This document shows positions 26,970 through 36,500 of a stretch of 64,000 bases of DNA, one piece after another. Position numbers and translations under genes: made by a program. The DNA is from Streptomyces dysideae. GTDB lineage: Bacteria; Actinomycetota; Actinomycetes; Streptomycetales; Streptomycetaceae. The stretch covers positions 150,012 to 214,011 of the forward strand of contig NZ_KQ949090.1 of assembly GCF_001514305.1 (NCBI RefSeq), written 5' to 3'. Each line of letters starts with the position of its first letter. Position 1 is the stretch's first letter. A model generated the notes under the pieces. The model was not told where the DNA came from and did not search any database. It worked only from the letters and a program-made list of their open reading frames with translations.

Positions 26970-27724
26970 CCGAAGGCCTTCACCCGGACGCCCGACCGCT
27001 CCAGGTGCGCCCGCACCCGGCGGGCCAGGTCGACCGCGCCGGGGGTGTCGCCGTGCAGGCACAGGGAACGCGCGCGTACCTCCACGGGCGTCCCGGAGCG
27101 GGAGGTGACCACGCCGTCGCGGGCCAGGCCCACCGAGCGCGCCACGACGGCCTGCGCGTCGGTGACCACGGCACCGTCCTGGCCGCGCGGCACGAGCGTG
27201 CCCTCATCGGTGTACGCGCGGTCCGCGAACGCCTCCGTGACGGCCGGAAGCCCCGCCTTTCCGGCCAGCTCCAGCAGGCGCGAGCCGGGCAGGCCGAGCA
27301 CCGGCAGCGTGGCGTCCGCGAGGAGCACACCGTCCACGACGGCGCCGGCCTGCTCCTCGTCGTGCACGACGCGGTTGTAGAGCGCGCCGTGCGGCTTGAC
27401 GTACGACACGCGCGTGCCCGCCGCACGCGCGAAGACCTCCAGGGCGCCGATCTGGTACGCCACTTCGGCCGCCAGCTCGGCGGGCGGCACGTCCATCGCG
27501 CGCCGCCCGAATCCCGCCAGGTCCCGGTAGGAGACCTGGGCGCCGATCCGTACGCCGCGCTCGGCCGCCAGCTCGCACACCCGCCGCATGGTGGCCGCGT
27601 CCCCGGCGTGGAAGCCGCAGGCCACGTTGGCGCTGCTGACGACGGACAGCAGCTGTTCGTCGTCGGTGAGCTGCCAGCGGCCGAAGCCCTCGCCGAGGTC
27701 GGCGTTCAGATCGATCGAGGTCAT
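26966..27724 (-). CDS. pxpA: 5-oxoprolinase subunit A (LamB/YcsF family)
   Basis: 252 residues, full length. The N-terminus IDLNADLGEGFGRW, then SSANVACGFHAGDAATM (metal/substrate pocket), SYVKPHGALYN and LCLHGDTPGAVDLA are the standard LamB/YcsF blocks. First of the overlapping pxpA-pxpB-pxpC set. It lies 41 bp downstream of a DUF1445 gene in the same direction. Confidence 0.94.
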   Translation of the reverse strand: MTSIDLNADLGEGFGRWQLTDDEQLLSVVSSANVACGFHAGDAATMRRVCELAAERGVRIGAQVSYRDLAGFGRRAMDVPPAELAAEVAYQIGALEVFARAAGTRVSYVKPHGALYNRVVHDEEQAGAVVDGVLLADATLPVLGLPGSRLLELAGKAGLPAVTEAFADRAYTDEGTLVPRGQDGAVVTDAQAVVARSVGLARDGVVTSRSGTPVEVRARSLCLHGDTPGAVDLARRVRAHLERSGVRVKAFG

Positions 27725-27765
27725 GGATGTCTCGTGTCTCCTTTCAGGCGACTTTCCGGTGGCTC

Positions 27766-28587
27766 TCAGGCCACGCGGTACTGCTCGTCACGGGCGTCGG
27801 CGAGGAACATCTGGCCCGGTGCGTGGGTGAGGGCGAACGGCGGGCGCGAGGCCATCACCGCGGCCTGTGGGGTCACTCCGCAGGCCCAGAACACCGGGAT
27901 GTCGTCCGGTTCGGCGGCCACCGGGTCGCCGAAGTCGGGGCGGCCCAGGTCGGCGATGCCCAGCCCCGAGGGGTCGCCGCAGTGCACGGGGCTGCCGTGC
28001 ACCGCCGGGAGCAGGCTGCTCTCCCGTAGCGCCGCCGCCAGGTGCTCCGGCGGCACCGGGCGCATGGACACGACCATGGGGCCGTGCAGCCGGCCTGCCG
28101 GACGGCACTGGCGGTCGGTGACGTACATCGGGACGTTGCGGCCCTGTTCGACATGGCGGATCGGGACGCCCGCCCCGGCCAGCGCCCATTCGAAAGTGAA
28201 GCTGCAGCCGATCAGGAACGACACCAGGTCGTCCCGCCAGTACGCGCGCACGTCGGTCGGCTCGTCCACCAGCTCGCCGTCCTGCCACAGCCGGTAGCGC
28301 GGCAGATCGGTCCGCAGGTCGGCGTCGTCCGCGAGGGCCGTCGTCCAGGCGCCGGCGTCCGTGACGTCGAGGACCGGGCAGGGCTTGGGGTTACGGGTGC
28401 AGAACAGCAGCATGTCGTACGCCCAGTCGGCGGGCACCGAGATCAGGTTGACCTGGGTGTGGCCCGCCGCGACCCCGGCGGTGGGGCCGGTCAGGCCCGC
28501 GCGGAAGCGGAGCCGGGCGTCTTTCGGGCTCCACGCGTGCGCGTGCTCGTCGACGAGGGCCAGCGGGCTGTCCTCCGTGCGGTTCAC
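27766..28587 (-). CDS. DUF1445 / D-glutamate cyclase-related protein
   Basis: 273 residues from GTG 28587, with AAGGAG at a 6-nt spacing; it overlaps the transporter stop (GTGA). The blocks FRAGLTGPTAGVAAGHTQVN, DLVSFLIGCSFTFEWALAGA, RNVPMYVTDRQCRPAG and VHCGDPSGLGIADL define the DUF1445 (YcsI-like 'putative hydro-lyase') family. The N-terminal part of mammalian D-glutamate cyclase, which makes 5-oxo-D-proline, belongs to this family. Its place between an MFS transporter and pxpABC supports a role in D-glutamate/5-oxoproline turnover. Confidence 0.85.
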   Translation of the reverse strand: MNRTEDSPLALVDEHAHAWSPKDARLRFRAGLTGPTAGVAAGHTQVNLISVPADWAYDMLLFCTRNPKPCPVLDVTDAGAWTTALADDADLRTDLPRYRLWQDGELVDEPTDVRAYWRDDLVSFLIGCSFTFEWALAGAGVPIRHVEQGRNVPMYVTDRQCRPAGRLHGPMVVSMRPVPPEHLAAALRESSLLPAVHGSPVHCGDPSGLGIADLGRPDFGDPVAAEPDDIPVFWACGVTPQAAVMASRPPFALTHAPGQMFLADARDEQYRVA

Positions 28588-29882
28588 ACGAGCTCCTTCC
28601 CGCGCGTCTCCGGCAGCCCCAGCAGCGCCAGCGCCGCGAGCGCGTAACCGATCGCCCCGAAGACCAGCGCGCCGCCCACACCCCAGCTGTCGGCGAGGAA
28701 GCCGACCGTCGTCGGGAAGACGGCACCCACCGCGCGGCCGGTGTTGTACGTGAAGCCCTGACCGGTGCCGCGCACCGCCGTCGGGTACAGCTCGCTCAGG
28801 AACGACCCGAAGCCGCTGAAGATCGCCGACATGCAGAACCCGAGCGGGAAACCGAGCACCAGGAGCAGGGTGTTGGCACCGCTCGGGATGTTCGCGTACG
28901 CCAGGATGCAGACCGCCGAGAGCAGCGCGAACAGCCAGATGTTGCGGCGCCGGCCCAGTAGGTCGGTGAGGTAGCCGCCGGTCAGATAGCCGAGGAAGGC
29001 GCCGGAGATCAGGAAGGTCAGATAGCCGCCGGTGCCGACGACCGACAGTCCGCGCTCGGTCTTCAGATAGGTCGGCACCCAGGTGGCGAGGGTGTAGTAG
29101 CCGCCCTGGACGCCGGTGGAGAGCAACACCGCGAAGACCGTGGTGCGCAGCATGCCGGGCTTGAAGATCGCCGTGAACGAGCCCCGCTCGGAGCTCTGCT
29201 CGCGTACCGCGACCGCCTGGGGGGCGTCGTGCACCCGGCGCCGCATCCACACGACGAGCAGCGCGGGCAGCGCGCCGGTCCAGAACATGATGCGCCAGGC
29301 CAGGTCCTCGTCGGCGAACGAGAAGACCAGCGTGTACGTGATCGCGGCGAGCGCCCAGCCCACGGCCCAGGAGCTCTGGATCGCGCCGAGGGTGCGGCCC
29401 CGGTGCTTGGCGCTGGCGTACTCGGCGACCAGGATCGCGCCGACCGCCCACTCGCCGCCGAAACCGAGGCCCTGGAGGGCTCGGAAGACCAGCAGGGTCT
29501 CGTAGTTGGGCGCGAAGCCGCAGGCGACGGTGAAGACCGCGTAGGTGATCACCGTGATCATCAGCGCCTTCACCCGGCCGATCCGGTCGGCCACCACCCC
29601 CGCGAGGGCGCCGCCGACCGCGGAGACCACCAGGGTGACGGTCGTGAAGAGGCCGGTCTGACCGCTGTCCAGGCTGAAGTAGGCGGCCAGCGCGACCATG
29701 CTCAGCGGCAGCGTGAAGTAGTCGTAGGAGTCCAGGGCATAGCCGCCGAACGCGCCGGCGAAGGCGCGGCGGCCGCGCGGACCGAGAGCGCGCAGCCAGC
29801 CCAACGGGCCGTCGTCGTCGGGGTGTCCGGTGGGAGCGGGGTGGGGGTCGGTCAGTGCCTGTGGCGGAGGGGGCGTGCTCAT
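28584..29882 (-). CDS. MFS transporter of the 5-oxoproline locus
   Basis: 432 residues from ATG 29882, with GAGG 5 nt upstream; GTG 29888 is possible. Twelve membrane helices. MFS signatures are VADRIGRVKALMI between helices 2 and 3 and LQGLGFGGEWAVGAILVAEY in helix 4, typical of sugar/metabolite-proton symporters. The gene heads the operon transporter-DUF1445-pxpA-pxpB-pxpC and is divergent from a GntR regulator. It is the natural candidate importer for 5-oxoproline or a related acid; that assignment is by context only. Confidence 0.87.
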   Translation of the reverse strand: MSTPPPPQALTDPHPAPTGHPDDDGPLGWLRALGPRGRRAFAGAFGGYALDSYDYFTLPLSMVALAAYFSLDSGQTGLFTTVTLVVSAVGGALAGVVADRIGRVKALMITVITYAVFTVACGFAPNYETLLVFRALQGLGFGGEWAVGAILVAEYASAKHRGRTLGAIQSSWAVGWALAAITYTLVFSFADEDLAWRIMFWTGALPALLVVWMRRRVHDAPQAVAVREQSSERGSFTAIFKPGMLRTTVFAVLLSTGVQGGYYTLATWVPTYLKTERGLSVVGTGGYLTFLISGAFLGYLTGGYLTDLLGRRRNIWLFALLSAVCILAYANIPSGANTLLLVLGFPLGFCMSAIFSGFGSFLSELYPTAVRGTGQGFTYNTGRAVGAVFPTTVGFLADSWGVGGALVFGAIGYALAALALLGLPETRGKELV

Positions 29883-29950
29883 GTGCACCTCGCAGTGGGA
29901 GGACGGAGGGTGCTTGAGGACTGAGCCGTGCGGGTTCGTAGCACCGTAGA

Positions 29951-29967
29951 GGATCGTTCAACGATCC
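29951..29967. promoter_or_regulatory. GntR-type operator between the divergent gntR and 5-oxoproline genes
   Basis: GGATCGTT-C-AACGATCC is a perfect 8-bp inverted repeat with a 1-bp centre. Its core TCGTTCAACGA fits the T-x-GT-N3-AC-x-A pattern of FadR/FCD-subfamily sites. Position between the two start codons (69 and 49 bp away) fits control of both directions. Confidence 0.7.
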
Positions 29968-30016
29968 CTCAATACCCATGTTGTTTCGTTCTTGTAATCT
30001 GCGATTGAATTCCGGC

Positions 30017-30712
30017 ATGGCAGAGCAGCTGACCTCACTCGCCGAGGACCGTGCACTCCTGGGCCGCACCAGCACCGCGGAGCGGGTCTCGGACATCCTC
30101 AGGAGCCGCATCGCCGAGGGGTTCTTCCCACCCGGCACACGGCTGTCGGAGGACAGCATCGGCGGCGCGCTCGGCGTCTCCCGCAACACACTGCGCGAGG
30201 CGTTCCGGCTGCTCACCCATGAGCGCCTGCTCGTGCACGAGTTGAACCGGGGCGTGTTCGTCCGGGTCCTGACCGTCGAGGACGTCGAGGACATCTACCG
30301 CACCCGCGGCCTCGTCGAGTGCGCCGTCGTCCGGGGGCTGGGCGAGCCGCCGTACGGCCTCGACGGGCTCGGCGAAGCCGTCGAGGAGGGACAGCGGGCG
30401 GCCCAGGAAAGTGACTGGAAAAGCGTGGGCACGGCCAACATCCACTTCCACCGGGAACTGGTCGCGCTCGCCCGCAGCGAACGCACCGACGAGCTGATGC
30501 GCAGCGTCTTCGCCGAACTGCGCCTCGCCTTCCACGTCGTGGACGACCCGCGGCGGCTGCACGAGCCCTACCTCGCGCGCAACCTGCAGATCCTCGACGC
30601 CCTGCGGGCCGGGGACCGACGCGAGGCCGAGAACCTGCTCGCCGTCTATCTCGACGACTCGCTCACGCGGGTCGTGGAGGTCTACCGGCGGCGCGTGGGC
30701 GAGGACGGCTAG
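30017..30712 (+). CDS. GntR-family regulator, FCD subfamily
   Basis: 231 residues from ATG 30017; no clear ribosome site. The winged helix is at about residues 15-85 (RIAEGFFPPGTRLSEDSIGG, ALGVSRNTLREAFRLLTHER). The helical FCD ligand domain follows, with metal/ligand residues FHRELVALARS and EPYLARNLQILDALRAGD. It likely represses the divergent transporter-DUF1445-pxpABC operon through the palindrome at 29951-29967 and responds to 5-oxoproline or glutamate-type ligands. The stop codon TAG lies inside the terminal repeat of the element that follows. Confidence 0.88.
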   Translation: MAEQLTSLAEDRALLGRTSTAERVSDILRSRIAEGFFPPGTRLSEDSIGGALGVSRNTLREAFRLLTHERLLVHELNRGVFVRVLTVEDVEDIYRTRGLVECAVVRGLGEPPYGLDGLGEAVEEGQRAAQESDWKSVGTANIHFHRELVALARSERTDELMRSVFAELRLAFHVVDDPRRLHEPYLARNLQILDALRAGDRREAENLLAVYLDDSLTRVVEVYRRRVGEDG

Positions 30713-30910
30713 TGCCCCGGCAGGCAACGTTCGCCCGTTAAGGAGCGGCGTCCGGTGCGTGCTCTCGGCGTGCCGGGTACAAGCCCTCGTACTGGACGTA
30801 CCTGGGTTTGTGCCCGATGCGGCGAGTGGGGGCACCTCCCACGCCCTTAAGGCAGTGGAGGAGCGTGCCGGGCGTCGCGACGGGGCGAATGTTGCCTGTT
30901 GGGGCACTAG
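30709..30910. repeat. 202-bp element with imperfect 28-bp terminal inverted repeats
   Basis: The left end (30709-30736, starting CTAGTGCCCCGGCAGGCAAC) is the near-perfect inverted copy of the right end (30883-30910, ending TTGGGGCACTAG); three mismatches in 28 bp. Both outer ends read CTAG, a tetranucleotide that is rare in this DNA. The interior has no gene. This has the shape of a miniature inverted-repeat element, and I recognise the internal GAGTGGGGGCACCTCCC block as recurrent in Streptomyces genomes. It provides the gntR stop codon. Confidence 0.65.
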
Positions 30911-31002
30911 CGAGCCGCCCCGGGTCCTGTCGCGCTGCTGTGACGGCAGTCGCTTCTGCGTCGTTTGGGTCGTTGTCAGACCGAGGACCTAGTCTGTGCA
31001 CC

Positions 31003-32529
31003 GTGACTTCGCCTGCACCGACGGACAGTGTTCCGCCCCAGCTCAGCGCGGGGCCGCGCCCCGCACCGGGCCCGGCCGCCGACGAGGGACTGGCGCGGCG
31101 GCTGCGCGCGCTCGCCTGCACCGCCCCGCTGCACGACCTCGACGCGCGCAAGGCCAACCTCGCGGGCGAGTACTCGGTCTACGGCATGGCGGAGGTGGCC
31201 CTCGCCGCCATTGACCTGGTCACCCTGAACATGGACTTCGACACCGGCGCCGACCACGACCAGATCGTCGCCCGGCTCATCCCGCGCATCGCCGCCCAGG
31301 CCCCGCGGCGGCCCGTCGCCGAGCACGAGCGCGTGGCCCGCTGGGTCCTGGAGAACCTGATCAACGTCGGCAGCGTGGACCGCGGCTTCCGGGCGGTGTA
31401 CGGCACGTTCGCGACGGACGGCAGCTACGTCCGGCGCGACTACGACTTCAAGCTGATCGAGGAGGTACCGGGCCCCGGCGGCACGGTCTACCTCCGTACG
31501 ACGGACGAGGCGGTCAACGTCCTCGTCGGCGCCCTCGACACCGACGTCACCAGCGCGCAGATCGCCGCCGAGGTCAAGCTGGAGGTGCTGATCAGCCGCG
31601 GCCGCCTCGCCGACGCCCAGCTTGCGGCCGAGCAGGCCCGGTACCGAACCGTGCAGTACTCGGAGACGCTCCGCAGGGCGCTGGACGCGACGCGGCGCAA
31701 TGTCCGCGCCGTGGACTGGCTGAGCGCCGTTCCGGACATGATCGCGGAAGCGCTCGACCACGTGGCGGACCGGTACCGCCACGAGAACGCGATCCTCACC
31801 AACATCCGCAAGGCGCGCGACGAGTCCGAGGACCCGGAGCACAAGCGCCGCGGGGCCGAGCTCGTCGACATCGTCAAGGACTGCATCCGACGGCACACAC
31901 AGCTGCAGTCGCGCCTGCTGGAGGCCGGCCCGCTCTTCCGCGCCGAGCAGGACCGGCAGGCCTTCGCGACGCCCATGACGACGTCGGGGATTGATCTGTA
32001 CGGGCATCTGGTGGCGCCTCTTCTGCCGCTGCCCCTGGAGCAGGCGGTCCGGGTCACCGACGCGTTCTTCGCGCGCGGGACCGGGTTGCGTACGCCGGTG
32101 TCGGTGCGTGTGGGCGACCTCGTCGACATACTGCTGACGCCGCCGGTCGAGCGGGAGCACCTGGGCGCGGAAATGCCCGAGCCGGATCTCATCGCGACGC
32201 CGGACGACAGCCGGTTCAGCGAGGAACAGCTGGCCTCGGCCATGGAACTGCTCGACCTGCCGGCGGACGCGCCGCGGCGGCTGTCCGGGCTGCTGGCGGA
32301 GGCGCGGCGGCGGGATCCCGATCTGCCGTATCTGGTGGCGCTGTTGGCGGTGCACGCGGCCAGTCCGCCGGTCGGTACGGCCTATCGGCAGGGCGAGGAG
32401 AAGCTGCTGTTCGCCGTGGACGACGGGACCGAGCTGGACGATCCCGAGTTCGGCGGGGCCGACCTCATCGTCGGTACGGCCCTGCTGGATGCGGCGGGAA
32501 TGGCGGCGGACAGGACGGAAGCGGCATGA
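31003..32529 (+). CDS. Kleisin-like subunit (MukF/JetA-like) of an SMC-type operon
   Basis: 508 residues from GTG 31003; no ribosome site, so possibly leaderless. The N-terminal 200 residues suggest winged-helix folds (HERVARWVLENLINVGSVDR, DYDFKLIEE). The motif TTDEAVNVLVGALDTDVTSA leads into a helical, coiled-coil-prone middle (about residues 210-320, RGRLADAQLAAEQARYRTVQ, LRRALDATRRNVRAVDW). The C-terminal part (about 380-500) may be another winged helix. This layout, size and first position before a small winged-helix gene and an SMC-like ATPase match MukF/MksF/JetA kleisin-like subunits. No direct sequence proof is possible here. Start could be further upstream only into repeat sequence. 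Confidence 0.6.
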   Translation: MTSPAPTDSVPPQLSAGPRPAPGPAADEGLARRLRALACTAPLHDLDARKANLAGEYSVYGMAEVALAAIDLVTLNMDFDTGADHDQIVARLIPRIAAQAPRRPVAEHERVARWVLENLINVGSVDRGFRAVYGTFATDGSYVRRDYDFKLIEEVPGPGGTVYLRTTDEAVNVLVGALDTDVTSAQIAAEVKLEVLISRGRLADAQLAAEQARYRTVQYSETLRRALDATRRNVRAVDWLSAVPDMIAEALDHVADRYRHENAILTNIRKARDESEDPEHKRRGAELVDIVKDCIRRHTQLQSRLLEAGPLFRAEQDRQAFATPMTTSGIDLYGHLVAPLLPLPLEQAVRVTDAFFARGTGLRTPVSVRVGDLVDILLTPPVEREHLGAEMPEPDLIATPDDSRFSEEQLASAMELLDLPADAPRRLSGLLAEARRRDPDLPYLVALLAVHAASPPVGTAYRQGEEKLLFAVDDGTELDDPEFGGADLIVGTALLDAAGMAADRTEAA

Positions 32530-32581
32530 CCCGGGCCGAGAACCGTACGTACGAGCAACTGCGCAGCAAGGAGCCGAAACC

Positions 32582-33463
32582 GTGACCGAGCACGTCGATC
32601 GGAGTGAGCCGGAGGCTGCCGCCGTACCGGTGACCGCCGCCGTCACTCCCGCCGACGCCGCCGACGCGGCGCGGCTCGTCGCCTTCGGGCTGCAGCCCAA
32701 GCTGCAGCCCGCGCGCGACCAGGAGTACACGGAGCTGCTGCGCCGCTACCGCGAGGACCCGCCCTTCGCGCGGCTCGCGGACGCCGTGGCCGCCGGGCTC
32801 GGGCTCGTCGTCCTGGAGGTGTCCCCCCGCGCGGGGATGGCGGTGACCGCCGCCGAGGACTCGGTGTTCGCCGTGCGGATGGGCGACTACGCGCGCCGGA
32901 CGTCGGCCGACGGCGGGGACCGGTTCCTGCACGGGCTGGCGCATCTCGCCGTCGCCGCCATGGCGTTCCCGCGCCCCGAGGACCTCGCCGACGACGGCTA
33001 TATCGGGCGGGTCACGGTCAACGGCGTCGACGCCTTCGTCCGGCAGGCATGCCGACGCCTGGAGGAGCGTGCCGAGGAGCAGGGCGAGAACACCGACCCG
33101 GCCAGCGACGCGCCCGGTCTGGAGGCCGCCTGGCGGATCTGGGCGAGACGCACCGCGACCGGCGCCACCAAGGACGCCCGCAGACTCGCCGGTTCGACGA
33201 CGGGCATCGTCGGCAAGGCCGTCGCGTTCCTCACCGACTCCGGGTTCCTGCAGCGGACGGGGGACGACCACGGCGGTACGTACCGCACGACGGCCCGCTA
33301 TCAGCTCCAGGTCCGGGACATGGCGGGCAGCGCCGCGATGGCCGAGCTGCTGGAGCTGGGCGTCGTCCCGGTCACCGACGGCACGCCGACGCTGCTGCCC
33401 GCCGAGGACACCGACGACCTGCAGCTGGTGGCCGACGCGGGGCTGCCGTTCCACTCCGCCTGA
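32582..33463 (+). CDS. Winged-helix accessory subunit (MukE/JetB-like)
   Basis: 293 residues from GTG 32582, with AAGGAG 8 nt upstream. The first 50 residues are Ala/Pro-rich, followed by an alpha/beta region (YTELLRRYREDPPFARLADA, GLGLVVLEVSPRAGMAVTAA). A likely winged helix spans about residues 195-260 (TTGIVGKAVAFLTDSGFLQR then GGTYRTTARYQLQVRDM). Middle position, size and winged helix parallel MukE/MksE/JetB in condensin-like operons. It lies 52 bp after the kleisin-like gene and 63 bp before the ATPase gene. Confidence 0.6.
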   Translation: MTEHVDRSEPEAAAVPVTAAVTPADAADAARLVAFGLQPKLQPARDQEYTELLRRYREDPPFARLADAVAAGLGLVVLEVSPRAGMAVTAAEDSVFAVRMGDYARRTSADGGDRFLHGLAHLAVAAMAFPRPEDLADDGYIGRVTVNGVDAFVRQACRRLEERAEEQGENTDPASDAPGLEAAWRIWARRTATGATKDARRLAGSTTGIVGKAVAFLTDSGFLQRTGDDHGGTYRTTARYQLQVRDMAGSAAMAELLELGVVPVTDGTPTLLPAEDTDDLQLVADAGLPFHSA

Positions 33464-33526
33464 GCCGCCGGACCTCCCGGCCGTCCTGAACTTCCCCGAC
33501 CTGACGAAGACTTACGAGAGTCCGCC

Positions 33527-36500
33527 ATGTACGAGCTGTCCCGGGTCCGCCTCTACTCCATCGGGCCCGCCGGTGCGCGCTACGCCGACACCGTGCTTGA
33601 CCTGCGCGGTGTCGGCGACGTCGTGCCCGACCCCGCGCCCACCCAGGCGGAGTTCTTCGAGGAGGAGCCCGTCGGCCCGCCGCGGCGGCCCGCGCCCGCC
33701 GGTGTGCTCTTCCTGGAGAACGGCGGCGGCAAGTCCGTCCTGCTCAAGCTGATCTTCTCCGTGATGCTGCCCGGTCACCGCAACACCCTCGGCGGTGCCA
33801 GCTCCGGTGTGCTCCGCAAGTTCCTGCTCGCGGACGACTGCGGGCACGTGGCGCTGGAGTGGCAGCACGTGCTGACCGGCGAGTGCGTCGTCGTCGGCAA
33901 GGTGAGCGAGTGGCGCGGGCGCCAGGTCTCCAACGACCCGCGGAAGTTCGCCGAGGCCTGGTACTCCTTCCGGCCCGGCCCCGGACTCAGCCTGGACAAC
34001 CTGCCCGTCGCCGAGTCCACCGCCGTCCGGCCGTCCGTCGAGGGCCAGTCGGGCGCGCAGGGCCGGCGCCGCACCATGAAGGGCTTCCGGGACGCCATCA
34101 CCGAGGCGGGCAAGGCGTATCCGCACCTGGAGGTGCACTGGGAGGAGATCCACGACCGGTGGATCGAGCACCTCGGCGACCTCGGCCTCGACCCCGAACT
34201 CTTCCGCTACCAACGGGAGATGAACGCCGACGAGGGTGAGGCGGCCGGCCTCTTCGCGGTCAAGAAGGACTCCGACTTCACCGATCTGCTGCTGCGCGCC
34301 GTCACCGACACGCGCGACACGGACGGGCTCGCCGACCTGGTCAGCGGCTTCGGCAACAAGCTGGGCCGACGTGCCGAGCTGATCGCCGAACGGGACTTCA
34401 CCGCCGGGTCGGTCGACCTGCTCGGGCGGATCGTGGAGGCCGCCGAGGCCCGCTCACGCGCGCGTGACATCCACACCGGTGCCGAGCGGCGGACCCGCAC
34501 CCTGGCGCGGCGGCTCTCCGCACGTGGGGTGCGGGAGCGCGTCCGGGCCGCCGACCTCGCCCAGCGGGTCACCGCCGCCGCGTACGCCGTCACACACGCC
34601 GAGGCGGGCCGGGAGCGCAGCGCCCTGATCGCCGCCGAACTCGCCTACCGGCACGCATCGTTGGCACTCGCCGCCGCCGAGAAGTCGGCGGCCGCGCAGA
34701 AGCGCGAGCTCGCCGACGCGCGCACCCTGCACGCCGCCTGGCAGGCCGCCGAGGTGGTCCTTCGGCACCGCGCCGCCGCCGACCGCGTCGCGCGCGTGTC
34801 CGCCGCGATCCAGGAGGCCGAGCGGGACGCGGCCCCCGCGCTGGCCGCCCGCGCCAAAGCCGCCGTCGATCTCGTACGCGCCCTGCACGCGGCCGCGGAG
34901 AGCGCGGAGACCCTCGCGAACGAGGAGGAGGAGCGGTCCGCCGCCCTCCAGGAGGTCAGCGACTCCGCGTACCGGGACTCCACCTCCGCCGCCACGGAGG
35001 CACAGCGGGCCCGCAGCGAGATCGGGCATCTGAAGCAGCGCCTGACCGAGGTCGAGCAGGAGACCGCCGAGGCCGTGCGGGCGGGCTGGCTCGACGACAG
35101 CGCCCCCGACGCCGACCCGGCCCGAGCCGCCCTCGCGGCGAGTGACGCCGAGAAGACGGCCGTCGCCGCCTGGGACACCGCGCGGGAGGCATCGCGCCGG
35201 GCGTCGGAGCACGCGCGCGAGGCGGCCTCCGCCGAGTCCCGCGCGGAGCTGACGGCGGCCCGCGCGGCGGACGCGGCCACGGCGGCGGAGCGGTCGTACG
35301 GGGCGGAGCGCCGCCTCGCCGAGGCCCTCGCGGCGGAGGAGCGGCTGGCAGAGCTGCTGGGCCTGTCGGGTGCCGTCGGCGGCGGCCGCCCCGGCGTGCC
35401 CGGACCTCGTCGGGACGGCAGGACCGGCTCGGCCGCCGGCGCTGCCCCGGCCGATCGGACGGACAGCGGAGGTCGGGTGCGCGCCGCCGACGGCACGGCG
35501 GCCGGATCGGGCAGCTCGCGGGACGCCGGAGCAGACGGCCGGACGCGCTCCGGTGCCGTGCGCCCCGTGACCGAAGGTCCCCTCACCCCCGAAGAGCTGG
35601 ACCGGTTCGCGGACGAGTTGCGTGAGCTGCTCGACGACGCCGTCTCCTCCGCCGAGCGGCAGCTCTTCGAGCTCCGTACGGCCGCCGCCGACGACTCCCG
35701 CATCCTGGGCGCGCTCGGTGACGGCGGACTGCTGCCGCCCGGCCCGGACGTGCTGGCCACCGTCGAGTTCCTCGGTGAGCAGGGCATCCCCGCGCTGCCC
35801 GGCTGGCGCTATCTCGCACAGGCCGTCGACCCCGCGGACCACGCTCGCGTGCTGGCCGCCCGGCCCGAGCTGGTCGACGGCGTGATCATCACCGACCCGG
35901 GCACGCACGTGCGTGCCCGCGAGGCGCTGAGCGACGCGGCGCTGCTGCCCCGCTCGGCGGTCGCCGTCGGTACGGCCGCCGCTCTGCTCGCCCCGACGCC
36001 GGCGCCCGACGCGGGTGACGGCGACGTGTTCCTCGTACCGCCGAACCCGGCCATGCACGACGAGCACGCCGCCGACGAGGAGCGGCAGGCGCTGCGCGCG
36101 CGGGCGACCGAGCGGGACGACGAGATCCGCACGCTGGCGGCGCGGCTCGGCAAGGACCGTGAGCTGGCGGCACGGCTCGCCTCGTGGCGGACCGGCTGCC
36201 CGGCGGGGCGGATGGTCGAGCTCGCCGAGGCCGCCCGGGAGGCACGCGCGTTCGCCGAGGAGTCCGAGGCCGAGCTGGCGGAGGCGCGGACCGTGCGGGC
36301 CGAGGCCGACGAGGTCGCCGCCGAGGCGTCCCAGGTGCGCGACGAGCGGCAGGAGGCCGCGCAGAAGGCCCGGCGTGCCGCCGACGCCCTCGCCGGGCTC
36401 GCCTTCCGGCTGCGCGAGCGGGCCGGCTGGCAGGCCAAGCTGCGCGAACTCGCCGACGAGGCCACCGAGTCCGAGGCCCGCGCCCAGACCTGCCTGGAGC

